Source: Christensenellaceae bacterium | Lineage (GTDB): Bacteria; Bacillota; Clostridia; Christensenellales; Aristaeellaceae | Length of the DNA: 64,000 nucleotides | Direction of reading: 5' to 3' | Assembly (NCBI GenBank): GCA_020025205.1 | Contig: JAHHSO010000008.1 | Coordinates: 6,517 to 70,516 of the forward strand | Shown here: in pieces, positions 26,351-34,814 of the stretch | Layout of the letters: every line of letters begins with the position of its first letter | How positions within the stretch are numbered: position 1 is the first letter of the stretch | Program-made: the position numbers and the translations under genes | The notes under the pieces: model-generated | What the model was told of the DNA's origin: nothing | The model's database searches: none | What the model saw: the letters and a program-made list of their open reading frames with translations, nothing else

Positions 26351-27535
26351 TCAGCGCGCCATAGCTGCTTCATAGATGGCGAGCATGTCCGGCTCAAAGA
26401 GCACACGGGCAGAGCCTTTCTTGCCGCCGCCGGCGACAGCGCAGCCATGTGCCATGTGCTCCAGCTGCGCGTGTGTCGGCTGAATGCCCAGCTGCGGGAT
26501 CGAGATGGGCATGCCGATGGAGGTAAAGAAGGCTTCCATCGCTTCGATGCCTTTGAGCGCGACGGTATGAGGATCGCCGTCAGGCGAAATGCCCATGACA
26601 TTTACTGCGAACTGCACGAACCGCGGCAGGCAGTTGTCCATGACATAGCGTGCCCAGCTGCCCCAGACAGCTGCAAGGCCTGCGCCATGCGCGACATCAA
26701 ACAGGCCGCCGATTTCATGCTCAAGACCGTGAGAAGACCAGTCGCCTCCGCAATTGCCGCAGCCGGTCAGACCATTATGGGAGACGCTTCCTGCCCACAT
26801 GATCTCGGCGCGTGCGTCGAGATTCTGCGGGTCATCGTGCAGAATTTTGGCATTGACCATGACTGTGCGCATCAGTGTCTCGGCAAGGCTGTCTGTCAGC
26901 TGCATGGTGCCGCCGCTGACGAAGTAGCGCTCCATGGTGTGCATCAGAATATCCGTGCAGCCGCAGGCGGTCTGGTAGTCCGGCAGGGTGAGGGTCAGTT
27001 CAGGGTCCATGATGGCAAACACGGGGCGCGCGTAGTCCGAATTGCAGCCGCGCTTGATGCCGCCTTCATCTTTGGTGATGACAGAAGAGTTGCTCATTTC
27101 GCTGCCTGCAGCAGAAAGCGTCAGGATGACACCCACCGGCATGCAGGCGGTCGGCACACGGCAGTGGTCATAGAAGTCCCAGACGTCCCCCTCGTTGGTC
27201 AAACCGTAACCAATGGCCTTGGAGGAGTCGATGACACTGCCGCCGCCAACGGCGAGAATGAAGTCCACGCCTGCCTGGCGGCAAAGGTCAATGCCCTTGT
27301 AGACAAGGGAAAGCCGAGGGTTGGGCACAACACCGCCCAATTCCACATAAGCAATGCCTTCTGCATCCAGAGAGGCTTTCACACGGGCCAGAAGGCCGGA
27401 ACGAATGACGCTGCCGCTGCCGTAGTGAAGGAGAACTTTTTTGCATTTCTGGGCTTTCACCAGCTGGCCAACCTGGCTTTCTGTGCCGTTTCCAAATACA
27501 ACGCGGGTAGGAGTGTAATACTGAAAAGGATACAT
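26351..27535 (-). CDS. Iron-containing alcohol dehydrogenase (butanol dehydrogenase-like)
   Basis: The 394-aa protein is a group III NAD(P)-dependent dehydrogenase. It has the GNGTESQVGQL start, the dinucleotide loop AVGGGSVIDSSKAI, and metal-ligand segments with Asp/His in TACGCTDILMHTMERYF and His in SSHGLEHEIGG and VAHGAGLAAVWG. Family members reduce aldehydes to alcohols in fermentation; substrate is not determinable. A promoter with an embedded palindrome lies directly upstream, implying specific regulation. It is monocistronic between two bidirectional terminators. Confidence 0.93.
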   Translation of the reverse strand: MYPFQYYTPTRVVFGNGTESQVGQLVKAQKCKKVLLHYGSGSVIRSGLLARVKASLDAEGIAYVELGGVVPNPRLSLVYKGIDLCRQAGVDFILAVGGGSVIDSSKAIGYGLTNEGDVWDFYDHCRVPTACMPVGVILTLSAAGSEMSNSSVITKDEGGIKRGCNSDYARPVFAIMDPELTLTLPDYQTACGCTDILMHTMERYFVSGGTMQLTDSLAETLMRTVMVNAKILHDDPQNLDARAEIMWAGSVSHNGLTGCGNCGGDWSSHGLEHEIGGLFDVAHGAGLAAVWGSWARYVMDNCLPRFVQFAVNVMGISPDGDPHTVALKGIEAMEAFFTSIGMPISIPQLGIQPTHAQLEHMAHGCAVAGGGKKGSARVLFEPDMLAIYEAAMAR

Positions 27536-27568
27536 AAAGAATCCGTCCTTTCTATTTTTTCTGTCCTC

Positions 27569-27597
27569 AGTATACCTGAAAGTGGTATACAGTGCAA
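27569..27597 (-). promoter_or_regulatory. Dehydrogenase promoter with an embedded operator palindrome
   Basis: On the minus strand TTGCAC (27597-27592) and TATACT (27574-27569) are 17 bp apart. The perfect inverted repeat GTATACC-N7-GGTATAC (27570-27590) fills the spacer and overlaps the -10, the position expected of a repressor site. Confidence 0.8.
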
Positions 27598-27684
27598 GAT
27601 TTCTTTCAACTAGAAAAAAAGAAATGGCGGCAGTTATGAAAAAAGGCTGTACTAAAACTTATTTTTCTGAAAACTCATAAAATA

Positions 27685-27734
27685 AATTCCAGCAGAAAAT
27701 CAAGGCGTATCCTTGGTTCCTGCTGGAATTTTTA
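27685..27734. terminator. Nested-hairpin terminator
   Basis: AATTCCAGCAG (27685-27695) pairs with CTGCTGGAATT (27720-27730), enclosing a second hairpin CAAGG-CGTAT-CCTTG (27701-27715), with T-rich tails on both strands. It lies downstream of the NrdD-tail mini-protein gene. Confidence 0.85.
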
Positions 27735-27785
27735 TGCATCCTCAATTTTTGAAATGAGAACTTTTTATGCAGCGCCTTCAAAGGT

Positions 27786-28058
27786 TCACTGCATGGAGAT
27801 CCCGTGCTTCACGCGGTCGCGCTCTTCGGCACGCTTTGCATTGTTAAAGCGATTCAGCGTGCCAACCAGATAGCCGGTAATGCGGCGAATGCGCTCAAAC
27901 GGCTGATTATGATAGTGATAGGAAAGATCCACATAATCCCCATCGAGCGAAATATCTATCGCGTCCGGTTTGCGGCCATAGAGCTTGGTACCGCGCGCGA
28001 TGTATGCATTGATTTCTTCCTGAGGGCAGCTGCCGCCCTTAATATTCACTTGGCACAT
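27786..28058 (-). CDS. NrdD C-terminal-like mini-protein (90 aa)
   Basis: The C-terminal half, RIRRITGYLVGTLNRFNNAK followed by RAEERDRVKHG, is similar to the conserved tail of anaerobic ribonucleotide reductase NrdD (CGYL...R....K..E...RVKHG). The N-terminal half MCQVNIKGGSCPQEEINAYI and the radical and catalytic domains of NrdD are not present; the protein is only 90 aa. I start at the ATG at 28058 after GGAGGTTTTATTC. Small stand-alone proteins of this type are often annotated as anaerobic ribonucleotide reductase in Clostridia, but no reductase activity is possible from this fragment. Its role is unknown. Confidence 0.75.
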   Translation of the reverse strand: MCQVNIKGGSCPQEEINAYIARGTKLYGRKPDAIDISLDGDYVDLSYHYHNQPFERIRRITGYLVGTLNRFNNAKRAEERDRVKHGISMQ

Positions 28059-28157
28059 GAATAAAACCTCCACATCTTGTGCATAGCGTTTTATGCAAAC
28101 ACAATATATTGCGTTTGCATGTATTATACCACGAAATGGAGATCTGTAAAGAGGAAA

Positions 28158-29180
28158 TTATCGCGGGATGAAGCCGATCTTTTTCATGGCCTTGGAGAGC
28201 GTGCGGTTGGCCAGACGGCTGGCACGTTCGGCGCCCTGGCGGTAAACGCTTTCCAGATAGGCCTTGTCCGCCATATACTGATTGAAGCGCTCCTGAATAG
28301 GAGAGAGAACTTCAATAGTCGCGTCAGTTACAGCGTTTTTCAAATCGCCGTACCCCTTACCGGAAAGGGTTGAAACAATGTCATCCATCGAACTGCCAGT
28401 GAGCGCACAGAGGATAGAAAGAAGATTGGAAACGCCGGGCTTGTTTTCCGGGTCGAAACGGATTTCAGAATCGGAATCGGTCACGGCACGGCGATACTTG
28501 CGGCGGATGACATCCGGGGTATCCAGAATGGCGATGTAGCAGTCCTCCGGGTCAGATTTGGACATCTTTCGCGTCGGCTCCTGAAGGCTCATGACGCGGG
28601 CACCCACCTTGGAGTAGTATCCCTCCGGGATGGTAAAGACGTTCGGATAGAGGGAGTTGAAGCGGGCAGCAATATCGCGGCAGATTTCAAGATGCTGCGT
28701 CTGGTCGTGGCCGACGGGCACGAGGTTCGCCTGATAAAGGAGAATGTCGCCTGCCATGAGGATGGGGTAGGTGAACAGGCCGCAGTTGATGTTGTCCGCA
28801 TGCTTGGCGCTCTTGTCTTTGAACTGAGTCATGCGATTCATCTCACCCATATAGGTGTAGCAGTTTAAAAGCCAGCTCATTTCCGCATGCTCCGGCACGT
28901 GGCTCTGGAAGAAAAGAACGTTCTTTTCCGGATCAAGCCCAATGGCCAGAAGCAGCGCCAGCATCTGAATGGACTGGGCACGCAGCTTGGCCGGCTCCTG
29001 CCTGACGGTGATGGAGTGCAGATCGGCGATCATATACAGACAGTCATACTGATCTTCAAGCAGCTTCCAGTTGCGCATGGCGCCAATGTAGTTGCCCAGA
29101 GTGGGCGTGCCGGAAGGCTGGATGCCGGAGAGAATACGCTGTTTTTTTTCGGGCGCTGCCGGCGGTATGATTTGAGTCAT
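28158..29180 (-). CDS. trpS: Tryptophanyl-tRNA synthetase
   Basis: This class I synthetase charges tRNA-Trp. The 340-aa protein has the HIGH-equivalent PTLGNYIGAM, the tryptophan pocket around DLHSITV, and KMSKS in TRKMSKSDPED. The length is normal. The ATG follows AGGAGGTTTCCCTT. Its leader (about 110 nt) holds a small hairpin GCGGGC-AA-CGCCCG with a T-run just before the ribosome site but no T-box sequence, unlike thrS and ileS here. Confidence 0.96.
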   Translation of the reverse strand: MTQIIPPAAPEKKQRILSGIQPSGTPTLGNYIGAMRNWKLLEDQYDCLYMIADLHSITVRQEPAKLRAQSIQMLALLLAIGLDPEKNVLFFQSHVPEHAEMSWLLNCYTYMGEMNRMTQFKDKSAKHADNINCGLFTYPILMAGDILLYQANLVPVGHDQTQHLEICRDIAARFNSLYPNVFTIPEGYYSKVGARVMSLQEPTRKMSKSDPEDCYIAILDTPDVIRRKYRRAVTDSDSEIRFDPENKPGVSNLLSILCALTGSSMDDIVSTLSGKGYGDLKNAVTDATIEVLSPIQERFNQYMADKAYLESVYRQGAERASRLANRTLSKAMKKIGFIPR

Positions 29181-29500
29181 AAGGGAAACCTCCTCAAAAG
29201 TATAAAAACGGGCGTTGCCCGCGCGGTTTCATGAAGCACTTGGTGAACATTTGAAGCCTGCAAAAGGCTGTATACAGAGAAATTGGGAAGATTTCATTAT
29301 TATAGCACAAAACATGCATCTGGGCAAGGAAGGAAATTTGTGAAGGAACCGTGGTTTGCGCTTAAAATGCTTGATCTTTTTAAAAAGACGTGTTAAAATC
29401 AAAACACGAGTGCTCATTGCTGACTGCGGCGTCGCCCTCAAGCGGCGGCCATTGGCAAGCATCAGAATTTTTGCTATAAGCATCTATGGAGGGATTCCAC
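29181..29500. other. Divergent promoter region between trpS and efp
   Basis: This 320-bp gap holds two back-to-back promoters. For trpS (minus): TTGCCC 29327-29322 and TATAAT 29304-29299, 17-bp spacer. For efp (plus): TTGATC 29371-29376 and TAAAAT 29394-29399, 17-bp spacer. A short stem with a T-run (around 29205-29222, minus) precedes the trpS ribosome site. No further gene is seen. Confidence 0.75.
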
Positions 29501-30058
29501 ATGATTACTGCAGGTGAATTTCGTAAGGGCGTGACCATCGAATGGGACGGCGGCGTCTGGACGATTGTTGATTTCCAGCACGTTAAGCCGGGCAAGGGCG
29601 CGGCTTTCGTTCGCACCAAGCTCAAGAACGTCATGACTGGCGCTGTTCTGGAGCGTTCTTTTAACCCGACTGAAAAGACCCCGCGCGCGACCATCGAAAC
29701 CAAGGAAATGCAGTACGTCTATAACGACGGCGAGTTCTACTACTTCATGGATCAGGAGACCTTCGAGCAGATCCCGCTGACGCTGGATCAGGTTGAAGAT
29801 GCGATCCGCTTCATGAAGGAAGAGACCGTTGCGACTGTCCGTTTCTTCAAGGGTCAGGCGTTCTCCGTTGAGGCACCGAACTTTGTCGTGCTCGAAGTCA
29901 CTGACACCGAGCCGGGCTTCAAGGGCGATACCACCAGCAATACCACAAAGCCGGCCACGCTGGAAACTGGCTATCAGATCGCTGTGCCGCTGTTTGTCAA
30001 CATCGGCGATAAGATCCGTGTGGATACCCGCGACGGTTCCTATATGTCCCGCGCGTAA
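29501..30058 (+). CDS. efp: Translation elongation factor P
   Basis: EF-P rescues ribosomes stalled at polyproline. The 185-aa protein is full length. The first KOW-like domain carries the tip loop VKPGKGAAFVRTKLKN, with the lysine that is modified or contacts P-tRNA. Two OB domains follow, ending DTRDGSYMSRA. I start at ATG 29501 after GGAGGG; an in-frame ATG 15 nt upstream lies before the ribosome site. A dedicated promoter precedes it, and a zinc-ribbon protein gene follows 33 nt later. Confidence 0.97.
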   Translation: MITAGEFRKGVTIEWDGGVWTIVDFQHVKPGKGAAFVRTKLKNVMTGAVLERSFNPTEKTPRATIETKEMQYVYNDGEFYYFMDQETFEQIPLTLDQVEDAIRFMKEETVATVRFFKGQAFSVEAPNFVVLEVTDTEPGFKGDTTSNTTKPATLETGYQIAVPLFVNIGDKIRVDTRDGSYMSRA

Positions 30059-30091
30059 TTGCGCCAAATGAGACAGAGAGGCGGTTTTGTC

Positions 30092-30514
30092 ATGAGCAAG
30101 ATGGGCGAGAAGGTTGCCTACCTCAAGGGGTTGGCAGAAGGCTTGAGCATCAACGCAGAGTCCGATCAGGGACGACTGATGCTGGCGATGATTGACGTAA
30201 TGGAAGCTTTCGCTCGCGAAAGCGAGGAGACCGAAGAGAAGGTCAGCGAACTGTCCGAATACGTTGAGGAAATCGACAGTGATGTCAGTGATCTGGAGGA
30301 AGCACTTTTCTCAGACGATGACGATGAGGACGACGAAGAGTATGATGACGACGACGACGATGAGGACGGAGACGGACTTATCGAGTACGAATGTCCGCAT
30401 TGCGGAACGGTCATTTTCTTCGATGAAGAAGCGTTCGACATGGAAGAGGAGCATCTCTGCCCGAACTGCCATCAAAAAGTCTTTGACGAAGACGGCGGTA
30501 ACGACGAAGAGTAA
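30092..30514 (+). CDS. Acidic zinc-ribbon protein, CD1247 N-terminal domain type
   Basis: The 140-aa protein has three parts. The N-terminal helical domain (about 1-72) starts KMGEKVAYLKGLAEGLSIN and has a coiled-coil-like EETEEKVSELSEYVEEIDSD. A highly acidic stretch of Asp/Glu follows (about 73-98). The end is a zinc ribbon with CPHC and CPNC (about 102-130). The N-terminal part matches what is annotated as the CD1247 domain in Clostridia; function unknown. The ATG at 30092 follows AGAGAGG. It sits directly after efp and is followed by a terminator, so it is probably co-expressed with efp. Confidence 0.85.
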   Translation: MSKMGEKVAYLKGLAEGLSINAESDQGRLMLAMIDVMEAFARESEETEEKVSELSEYVEEIDSDVSDLEEALFSDDDDEDDEEYDDDDDDEDGDGLIEYECPHCGTVIFFDEEAFDMEEEHLCPNCHQKVFDEDGGNDEE

Positions 30515-30550
30515 TCGCGCATCAATGGCTGATGCGGCAGGAGGCGCACT

Positions 30551-30579
30551 CTGCGCGGCTTGCTGCGCAGCCTTTTTTT
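30551..30579 (+). terminator. Intrinsic terminator after the efp operon
   Basis: CTGCGC (30551-30556) pairs with GCGCAG (30565-30570), followed by CC and seven T. Confidence 0.85.
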
Positions 30580-30627
30580 AAACCGGCTAAAGGTCAGATA
30601 ATGAGAAATGATATTGAGGATGGACGC

Positions 30628-32082
30628 ATGAAAAAACGTTTGTCAATTCTGCTCCTTACACTTTTTATGGCGTTAAGCCATGCGGTGGCACAGGAGAATA
30701 TTCTCTACACAGGAACGGTCAGCAAGACCATGACCATACGCGAGAAGCAATCCACGTCGGCCCGAAAGCTGGGCAGCGTGGAAGAAGGCGGACTCATCAA
30801 CATCATTGAATATGGTAAAGAATGGACGCTTGTGGATCAGGACGGCGTGAGAGGCTATGTCCTTTCTAAGAACGTTGAGGATCTGGCAGCGGCAGAAGGA
30901 TACAACGACGAAGCAGATGCGCAGTATCTGGGAACGGCAGAGATTGATCTCACTATCCGTGCTGCTAAAGATAAGTCTTCTCAGAAGATGCAGCTGCTCA
31001 CCAAGGATGAAACGGTTTATATTACCGAACTGGGCGAGCAGTGGCATGAGGTTGTCAAGCAGGGTGTGCATGGCTATGTGCTGGCTGACCGCGTTAAGAA
31101 TCTGCATGGCGCGCATGAAGGCATTGAATTGCCGGAAGAGTTTAAGCCGGCGCCTCCGTTTAAGGCGGTGTACCGCGCTCGGGCAGATGTCAACCTCTCC
31201 ATCCGCCAGGAGCAGGATGTCGACTCCAAACTCATTGGTACGGTGTACGAGGATGAGTATGTCGATGTCATGGAGATAATCGGCGAGTGGGCGCATGTCA
31301 AGAAAGACGATGCAGAAGGATATGTCCGCGCGGATCACCTGCGCTACTATAAGCGGTATGATCCTTACGGACCATATATACCGGGCGTAAAGTTCTATCC
31401 CTATGCAGCTCAGGCTGCGGAAGAGGTCGAAATCATGGACAGCCAGACGGGAGAGCTGCTGCGAACGGTGCCAAAGGGTGCTGTGATGGCGGTCAGCGCA
31501 CCGAGCGAGGACATGTCTGTTACGCTGCCGTATGACAGGATTACCGGACGGATCACGCAGACGGCAAAGCTTGAATTTGAAGGTGTCAAGCCCTGGGATG
31601 AAGCGCAGATGGGCGATCTGGTGGCGGTTTTCTCTACATATTATGATCCTGATCAGGAGTCTCAGGAGCAGAAAGGGCGCCTGCATAACATCATGCAGGG
31701 CGTGGAGAGGCTCAACGATGTGATTGTTCCCACGCGCGAAAAGTTCTATTTCAACGATTACTGTGCGCCCTATACGAAAGGCAATGGTTACGAACTTGGC
31801 CCCATTGTCAACTACGTATCCAGCCAGAAATTGGGGTATGGCGGCGGAATCTGCCAGGTGTCCACAACGCTTTATGACGCTATTTTGCAGATTCCTATTG
31901 ACGTCATCAAGCAGCAGGTGCATTCTGCATATGGCATTTCCTATGCGCCCTTGGACATGGACGCGGCGGTTGGCGCGGGCAATATTGACCTGCGGCTCGA
32001 AAACACGCTGCCGTATGATATCAGGCTTGCACTTCAGGCTGTGGGCGGCGTGCTGACAGTGCGCGTATACCGGGCAAACTGA
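30628..32082 (+). CDS. Secreted VanW-domain protein with three SH3-like repeats
   Basis: The 484-aa protein has a signal peptide (KKRLSILLLTLFMALSHAVA). Three bacterial SH3-type repeats follow, at about residues 30-90, 100-160 and 180-245, each with an xLTIRxxxx-type strand and a final GYV. A C-terminal VanW domain (about 345-475) includes GGGICQVSTTLYDAIL. SH3 repeats bind cell-wall material; the role of VanW domains is not established although some occur in vancomycin-resistance clusters. I start at MKKRLS (30628), 7 nt after GAGGA. The stop overlaps a second VanW gene by 1 nt (TGATG). Confidence 0.88.
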   Translation: MKKRLSILLLTLFMALSHAVAQENILYTGTVSKTMTIREKQSTSARKLGSVEEGGLINIIEYGKEWTLVDQDGVRGYVLSKNVEDLAAAEGYNDEADAQYLGTAEIDLTIRAAKDKSSQKMQLLTKDETVYITELGEQWHEVVKQGVHGYVLADRVKNLHGAHEGIELPEEFKPAPPFKAVYRARADVNLSIRQEQDVDSKLIGTVYEDEYVDVMEIIGEWAHVKKDDAEGYVRADHLRYYKRYDPYGPYIPGVKFYPYAAQAAEEVEIMDSQTGELLRTVPKGAVMAVSAPSEDMSVTLPYDRITGRITQTAKLEFEGVKPWDEAQMGDLVAVFSTYYDPDQESQEQKGRLHNIMQGVERLNDVIVPTREKFYFNDYCAPYTKGNGYELGPIVNYVSSQKLGYGGGICQVSTTLYDAILQIPIDVIKQQVHSAYGISYAPLDMDAAVGAGNIDLRLENTLPYDIRLALQAVGGVLTVRVYRAN

Positions 32083-33065
32083 TGAAAAAAAGAATGACAG
32101 GGCTTCTTGCCGCCGCGCTTTTCGCGGTTCTGCCAGTTTTTGCACTGGCAGAAGAAGCCCTTTATTATGGAATAATTGGCAAGCGACTTGACGTTCACAG
32201 GGATGCAGGCAGCGAATCCGTCGTGCTGGGCACGGTGGACGAGGGAACAGTGGTGGATGTCTACAAGAAAGGCCGTACATGGACTCGGATTGCCTTTGAA
32301 GATGGTGAGGGTTATGTGCTCACCAAGTTTGTGGAACGGGTGCAGCGCAAAAATCCGTTTGACGGGCCAATGCCCGGAACAAGCCGCCATGTTGCGGTGG
32401 GGTATGTGCTCAAGGACACGCAGTTCCAGCCGGAAGGTTATCGTTATCCGATCAAAGTGAGCCAGGGATCATGGCTGTCCATCCAGAAGATTGTCGATGA
32501 CCGCGCGTACTTCCCCTATCGAAGAGAACCGGATCATGTCAGCCTCGGCACGGATAAGCTCAAGGTGTATGACTTTGTGCCCTGGGAAGAGGCAAAACCG
32601 GGAGATCTGCTCTATGCATTCACGACGTTCTATTCGACAAGTACGACAAAAGAAGGCAATAAAGGGCGGATGTACAATATTGATCTGGCTGCAAAGAGGC
32701 TGACCAATATTCGCGTTCTGCCTGGGGACAGCTTCTCTTTCAATGCGGTCTGCGGGCCATATACGAAAGAAAATGGCTATCGGGAAGCTCCGATATTGTC
32801 AGGAGAGAGCCGGATGGGATACGGCGGCGGCGTGTGTCAGGTTTGTTCGACATTATACAATATTGTTTTGCGCGTGCCGACTGTCATCGAGGATATGAAC
32901 TGGCATTCGCAGGGAGGCGTGCGGTATCTGCCTGCCGGATTTGATGCGACTGTTTCAGACAGCAAGGACATGGTTTTCAAAAACATCCTGCCATATCCTA
33001 TTCGCATTGAATTTGAAAATAAGGAAGGCACGATGACGGCTTTTATGTTCAGGGATTATGAATGA
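32082..33065 (+). CDS. Secreted VanW-domain protein with one SH3-like repeat
   Basis: The 327-aa paralogue of the preceding protein has a signal peptide (KKRMTGLLAAALFAVLPVFA), one SH3-like repeat (about 24-85) and a C-terminal VanW domain with GGGVCQVCSTLYNIVL. Both copies share the NGY and GYGGGxCQV blocks and the late DNxxDxxL-like strand, so the pair arose by duplication with different numbers of SH3 repeats. Start overlaps the previous stop. Likely acts outside the membrane at the cell wall (inference). Confidence 0.88.
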   Translation: MKKRMTGLLAAALFAVLPVFALAEEALYYGIIGKRLDVHRDAGSESVVLGTVDEGTVVDVYKKGRTWTRIAFEDGEGYVLTKFVERVQRKNPFDGPMPGTSRHVAVGYVLKDTQFQPEGYRYPIKVSQGSWLSIQKIVDDRAYFPYRREPDHVSLGTDKLKVYDFVPWEEAKPGDLLYAFTTFYSTSTTKEGNKGRMYNIDLAAKRLTNIRVLPGDSFSFNAVCGPYTKENGYREAPILSGESRMGYGGGVCQVCSTLYNIVLRVPTVIEDMNWHSQGGVRYLPAGFDATVSDSKDMVFKNILPYPIRIEFENKEGTMTAFMFRDYE

Positions 33066-33084
33066 GACGAGAGAGGAAAAATCG

Positions 33085-33822
33085 ATGCGCGTTTTAATTG
33101 CAAATGATGATGGAATTGACGCACCGGGAATCCATGCCCTTGTCCGCGCGTTTGCACAGGCAGGTCACGAGGTGACGGTTGCAGCGCCGGACAGACAGCG
33201 TTCTGCCGCCAGCCAGAGCATGACCATGGATCGGCCGATAGCTGTTCGCGAACAAAAGGTGCCGGGGGCTGTTCGGGCATATGCGATCGGCGGTACGCCC
33301 GTCGACTGCGTTAAAGTGGCGCTCAACAAGCTCTGCACGGATGCGGAGATTGTTGTTTCGGGGATTAACCGGGGCTATAATGTCGGCTCGGATGTACTGT
33401 ATTCCGGCACGGTTGGCGCGGCGATGGAAGCTGCACTCTGTGGCCGGGCTGCGATAGCGGTGTCTCTGTCTCATGAAAGAGAGGATCTTTATGATCTTGC
33501 GGCGCAGGCGGCTCTTGAAGTGCTGCCGCTGATGAAGTATGTGCCGGAGTATGCAGTTTTAAATCTCAATTATCCGGCTGTGGACAATATCAAAGGCGTG
33601 AAGGCCGTGCCGCTCAAGCGGATGCAGTATTTGGATGAGTATGTGCGTTCGGAGGATGAAGACGGACAGGTTTTTTACACATTGGCCAGCGGACAGTTTG
33701 CGGACATGAGCGAAGAAGATGACGATTTTACGTGGATTTCTCGCGGATATGAAACGCTTACCATCCTCGGCTATGACATGAACCATCAAATGGCAACAGC
33801 ACGCCTGAAAGAGGCGCTATAA
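33085..33822 (+). CDS. surE: 5'/3'-nucleotidase SurE
   Basis: SurE is a metal-dependent survival-protein phosphatase for nucleoside monophosphates. The 245-aa protein has the N-terminal metal motif IANDDGIDAPGI, AAPDRQRSAASQSMT, the GTPVDCVK block and SGINRGYNVGSDVLYSGTVG, all diagnostic. I start at the ATG at 33085 after GAGAGG; an upstream in-frame ATG overlaps the VanW stop. It is the last gene before a strong terminator. Confidence 0.96.
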   Translation: MRVLIANDDGIDAPGIHALVRAFAQAGHEVTVAAPDRQRSAASQSMTMDRPIAVREQKVPGAVRAYAIGGTPVDCVKVALNKLCTDAEIVVSGINRGYNVGSDVLYSGTVGAAMEAALCGRAAIAVSLSHEREDLYDLAAQAALEVLPLMKYVPEYAVLNLNYPAVDNIKGVKAVPLKRMQYLDEYVRSEDEDGQVFYTLASGQFADMSEEDDDFTWISRGYETLTILGYDMNHQMATARLKEAL

Positions 33823-33853
33823 ACAGCGCGATTCACACAAAAGGGAAAGTATT

Positions 33854-33886
33854 GCAAGAAGAGAAAAACTTCTTGCACTTTTTTTT
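33854..33886 (+). terminator. Intrinsic terminator after surE
   Basis: GCAAGAAG (33854-33861) pairs with CTTCTTGC (33869-33876), followed by AC and eight T. Confidence 0.93.
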
Positions 33887-33947
33887 GTTTTTTGATAGAA
33901 TAAAACCAAAGGCAAGGGGTACATTTTGCCGCAGGAGGTCAATCATT

Positions 33948-34814
33948 ATGCAAGACATGCAGGATATGATGCGAAGGCTGAACCAGTCGGGAAAACGGCT
34001 GAGCAAAGGCCACCGCAAAATTGCAGAATACATTGTGGAACATTATGATAAAGCTGTCTTTATGACGGCCAGCAAGCTGGGCGAAAAGGTCGGCGTCAGC
34101 GAGTCTACTGTCGTGCGTTTTGCGTCTGCAATGGGCTACGAAGGCTATCCACAGCTTCAGCGCGCGCTTCAGGAGCTTGTTCGGCACTGGCTGACGGCGG
34201 TTCAGCGATTTGAAATGGCCACTGATATCGATCAGAGCGAAGTGCTGCGCACGGTTCTGCATGCTGACATGCAGAACATACGGACGACAACGGAGGAAAT
34301 CGACACTGCGGCGTTTGATGAAGTGGTGGAAAAGATCATTTCTGCGCGCCACATCTACGTCATGGGTTTGCGTTCAGCCGCGCCGATTGCGCAGTTTCTG
34401 ACCTATTACCTCAATTTTATTTTTGACAATGTGCGCGTTGTTTCGGAGGCGAGCGGTGATGTCTTTGAGCAGATCAGTCGAATTAATGAATCCGACCTGC
34501 TCTTTGGCATCAGCTTCCCGCGCTACTCGACTAGAACACTTGAAGCGATGAATTTTGCCCGTGCCCGCGGCGCACAGGTGATCGGCCTGACGGATGGCCC
34601 AATGTCGCCTGTATGCGCAACGAGCACAGTATGCCTGACAGCCAGGACGGACATGGCGTCCTTTGTTGATTCGATGGCCGCGCCGCTGTCTGTGATCAAT
34701 GCACTGATTGTGGCGCTTGGGCTGCGCCGTAAAGATGAACTGAGCGAACATTTCCGCTTAATGGAAGGAATTTGGGATGAGTACAGAGTCTATGTTGGAA
34801 AAGAACGCGTGTGA
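33948..34814 (+). CDS. MurR/RpiR-family transcriptional regulator
   Basis: This is a sugar-phosphate-responsive regulator. The 288-aa protein has an N-terminal RpiR HTH domain (about 1-80, SKLGEKVGVSESTVVRFASA). A C-terminal SIS domain (about 110-255) includes IYVMGLRSAAPIAQFL and LLFGISFPRYSTRTLE. I start at the ATG at 33948, 9 nt after GCAGGAGG; an upstream in-frame ATG runs into the terminator. It overlaps the next gene (flavoprotein) by 38 nt, an unusual arrangement. Its ligand and target are unknown. Confidence 0.92.
   Translation: MQDMQDMMRRLNQSGKRLSKGHRKIAEYIVEHYDKAVFMTASKLGEKVGVSESTVVRFASAMGYEGYPQLQRALQELVRHWLTAVQRFEMATDIDQSEVLRTVLHADMQNIRTTTEEIDTAAFDEVVEKIISARHIYVMGLRSAAPIAQFLTYYLNFIFDNVRVVSEASGDVFEQISRINESDLLFGISFPRYSTRTLEAMNFARARGAQVIGLTDGPMSPVCATSTVCLTARTDMASFVDSMAAPLSVINALIVALGLRRKDELSEHFRLMEGIWDEYRVYVGKERV

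Noticed and set aside
29181..29298. T-box or tryptophan leader peptide upstream of trpS
   Set aside because: No GGTGG-type T-box sequence is present, and the only short frame in the leader contains no tryptophan codon.
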